From Chitinophagaceae bacterium (GTDB taxonomy: Bacteria; Bacteroidota; Bacteroidia; Chitinophagales; Chitinophagaceae), in contig JAIEMP010000003.1 in NCBI GenBank assembly GCA_019752045.1, positions 458,635 through 522,634 of the forward strand: a DNA stretch of 64,000 bases, in the 5' to 3' direction. Shown one piece after another: positions 63,929 through 64,000 of this stretch. Position numbers and translations under genes: made by a program. Position 1 is the stretch's first letter, and every line of letters starts with the position of its first letter. The notes under the pieces are model-generated. The model was not told the origin of the DNA. It made no database searches and saw only the letters and a program-made list of their open reading frames with translations.

Positions 63929-64000
63929 TGTCCTGAAATTAGTTGACTCTTTTTGACGTTATCCACAGCGGGATAAGATTACTGTGTTTTACGTTTTGAG
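63929..64000. mobile_element. possible left end of an insertion sequence
   Basis: The stretch beginning TGTCCTGAAATTAGTTGACT recalls terminal sequences of insertion elements in Bacteroidota and directly follows a truncated gene. A DnaA-box-like TTATCCACA lies at 63959-63967. The partner end would be outside the window, so this stays tentative. Confidence 0.25.

Noticed and set aside
63959..63967. Replication origin suggested by TTATCCACA
   Set aside because: Only one DnaA-box-like site is present, with no cluster, no AT-rich unwinding region and no dnaA or dnaN nearby.

Overview
The window looks like part of a chromosome of a Bacteroidota bacterium, most probably of the Chitinophagaceae type. 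Supporting this are the gene order of the division/cell-wall (dcw) cluster (mraZ-rsmH-ftsL-ftsI-murE-mraY-murD-ftsW-murG-murC-ftsQ-ftsA-ftsZ), an atpD-atpC pair separate from the other ATP synthase genes, weak ribosome-binding sites, many short lipoproteins with the SC/AC lipobox, a TonB-dependent receptor, and a TAnnTTTG-type promoter before atpD. No rRNA, tRNA or CRISPR array was seen. The species assignment is inference.

Layout. 1-2 kb: the end of a LuxR-type response regulator and three small lipoproteins, two of them cysteine-rich. 2-6.5 kb: glycerol utilisation (glpK, glpD, glpF), convergent with a thioredoxin-type arsenate reductase. 6.7-8.8 kb: small hypothetical proteins with two copies of a 63-bp palindromic element. 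8.8-21.9 kb: a minus-strand nuoABCD-HIJKLMN operon without nuoEFG, split by an IS200-like transposase gene, with a ferredoxin-reductase-like flavoprotein gene just upstream of nuoA. 22-27.8 kb: hypothetical lipoprotein and secreted protein genes, a dienelactone hydrolase, and atpD-atpC.

28-40.3 kb holds the most interesting system: an arsenosugar biosynthesis locus. A seven-gene minus-strand operon encodes a TlpA-DUF547 fusion, an AhpD-like protein, the radical SAM enzyme ArsS, a TonB-dependent receptor, a PiT transporter, the arsenite methyltransferase ArsM and a TIGR04282 glycosyltransferase. It is flanked by a purine nucleoside phosphorylase on one side and by a TIGR04283 glycosyltransferase, a two-domain VOC protein and an Omp85-like barrel on the other. 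Taken together, arsenic would be methylated by ArsM, adenosylated by ArsS, freed of adenine by the phosphorylase and glycosylated. The receptor and PiT transporter may handle transport.

40.3-43 kb: YqgE, a histidine kinase, a small membrane protein and a truncated DUF3052 gene. 43-60.4 kb: the dcw cluster. 60.5-64 kb: a frameshifted membrane-protein gene, an LpxR-like outer-membrane enzyme, a subtilase without signal peptide, a truncated UPF0158-like gene and possibly the edge of an insertion sequence.

The intergenic DNA is unusual. GC-rich hairpin repeats bracket junctions in the nuo, atp and dcw operons, always in the same orientation relative to transcription. Members of the same family are translated in frame inside NuoD, NuoJ, NuoL, NuoM, FtsW, MurG, MurC and FtsQ. 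Other spacers carry degenerate short-word repeats or hairpins with 5-bp stems and 3-base loops.
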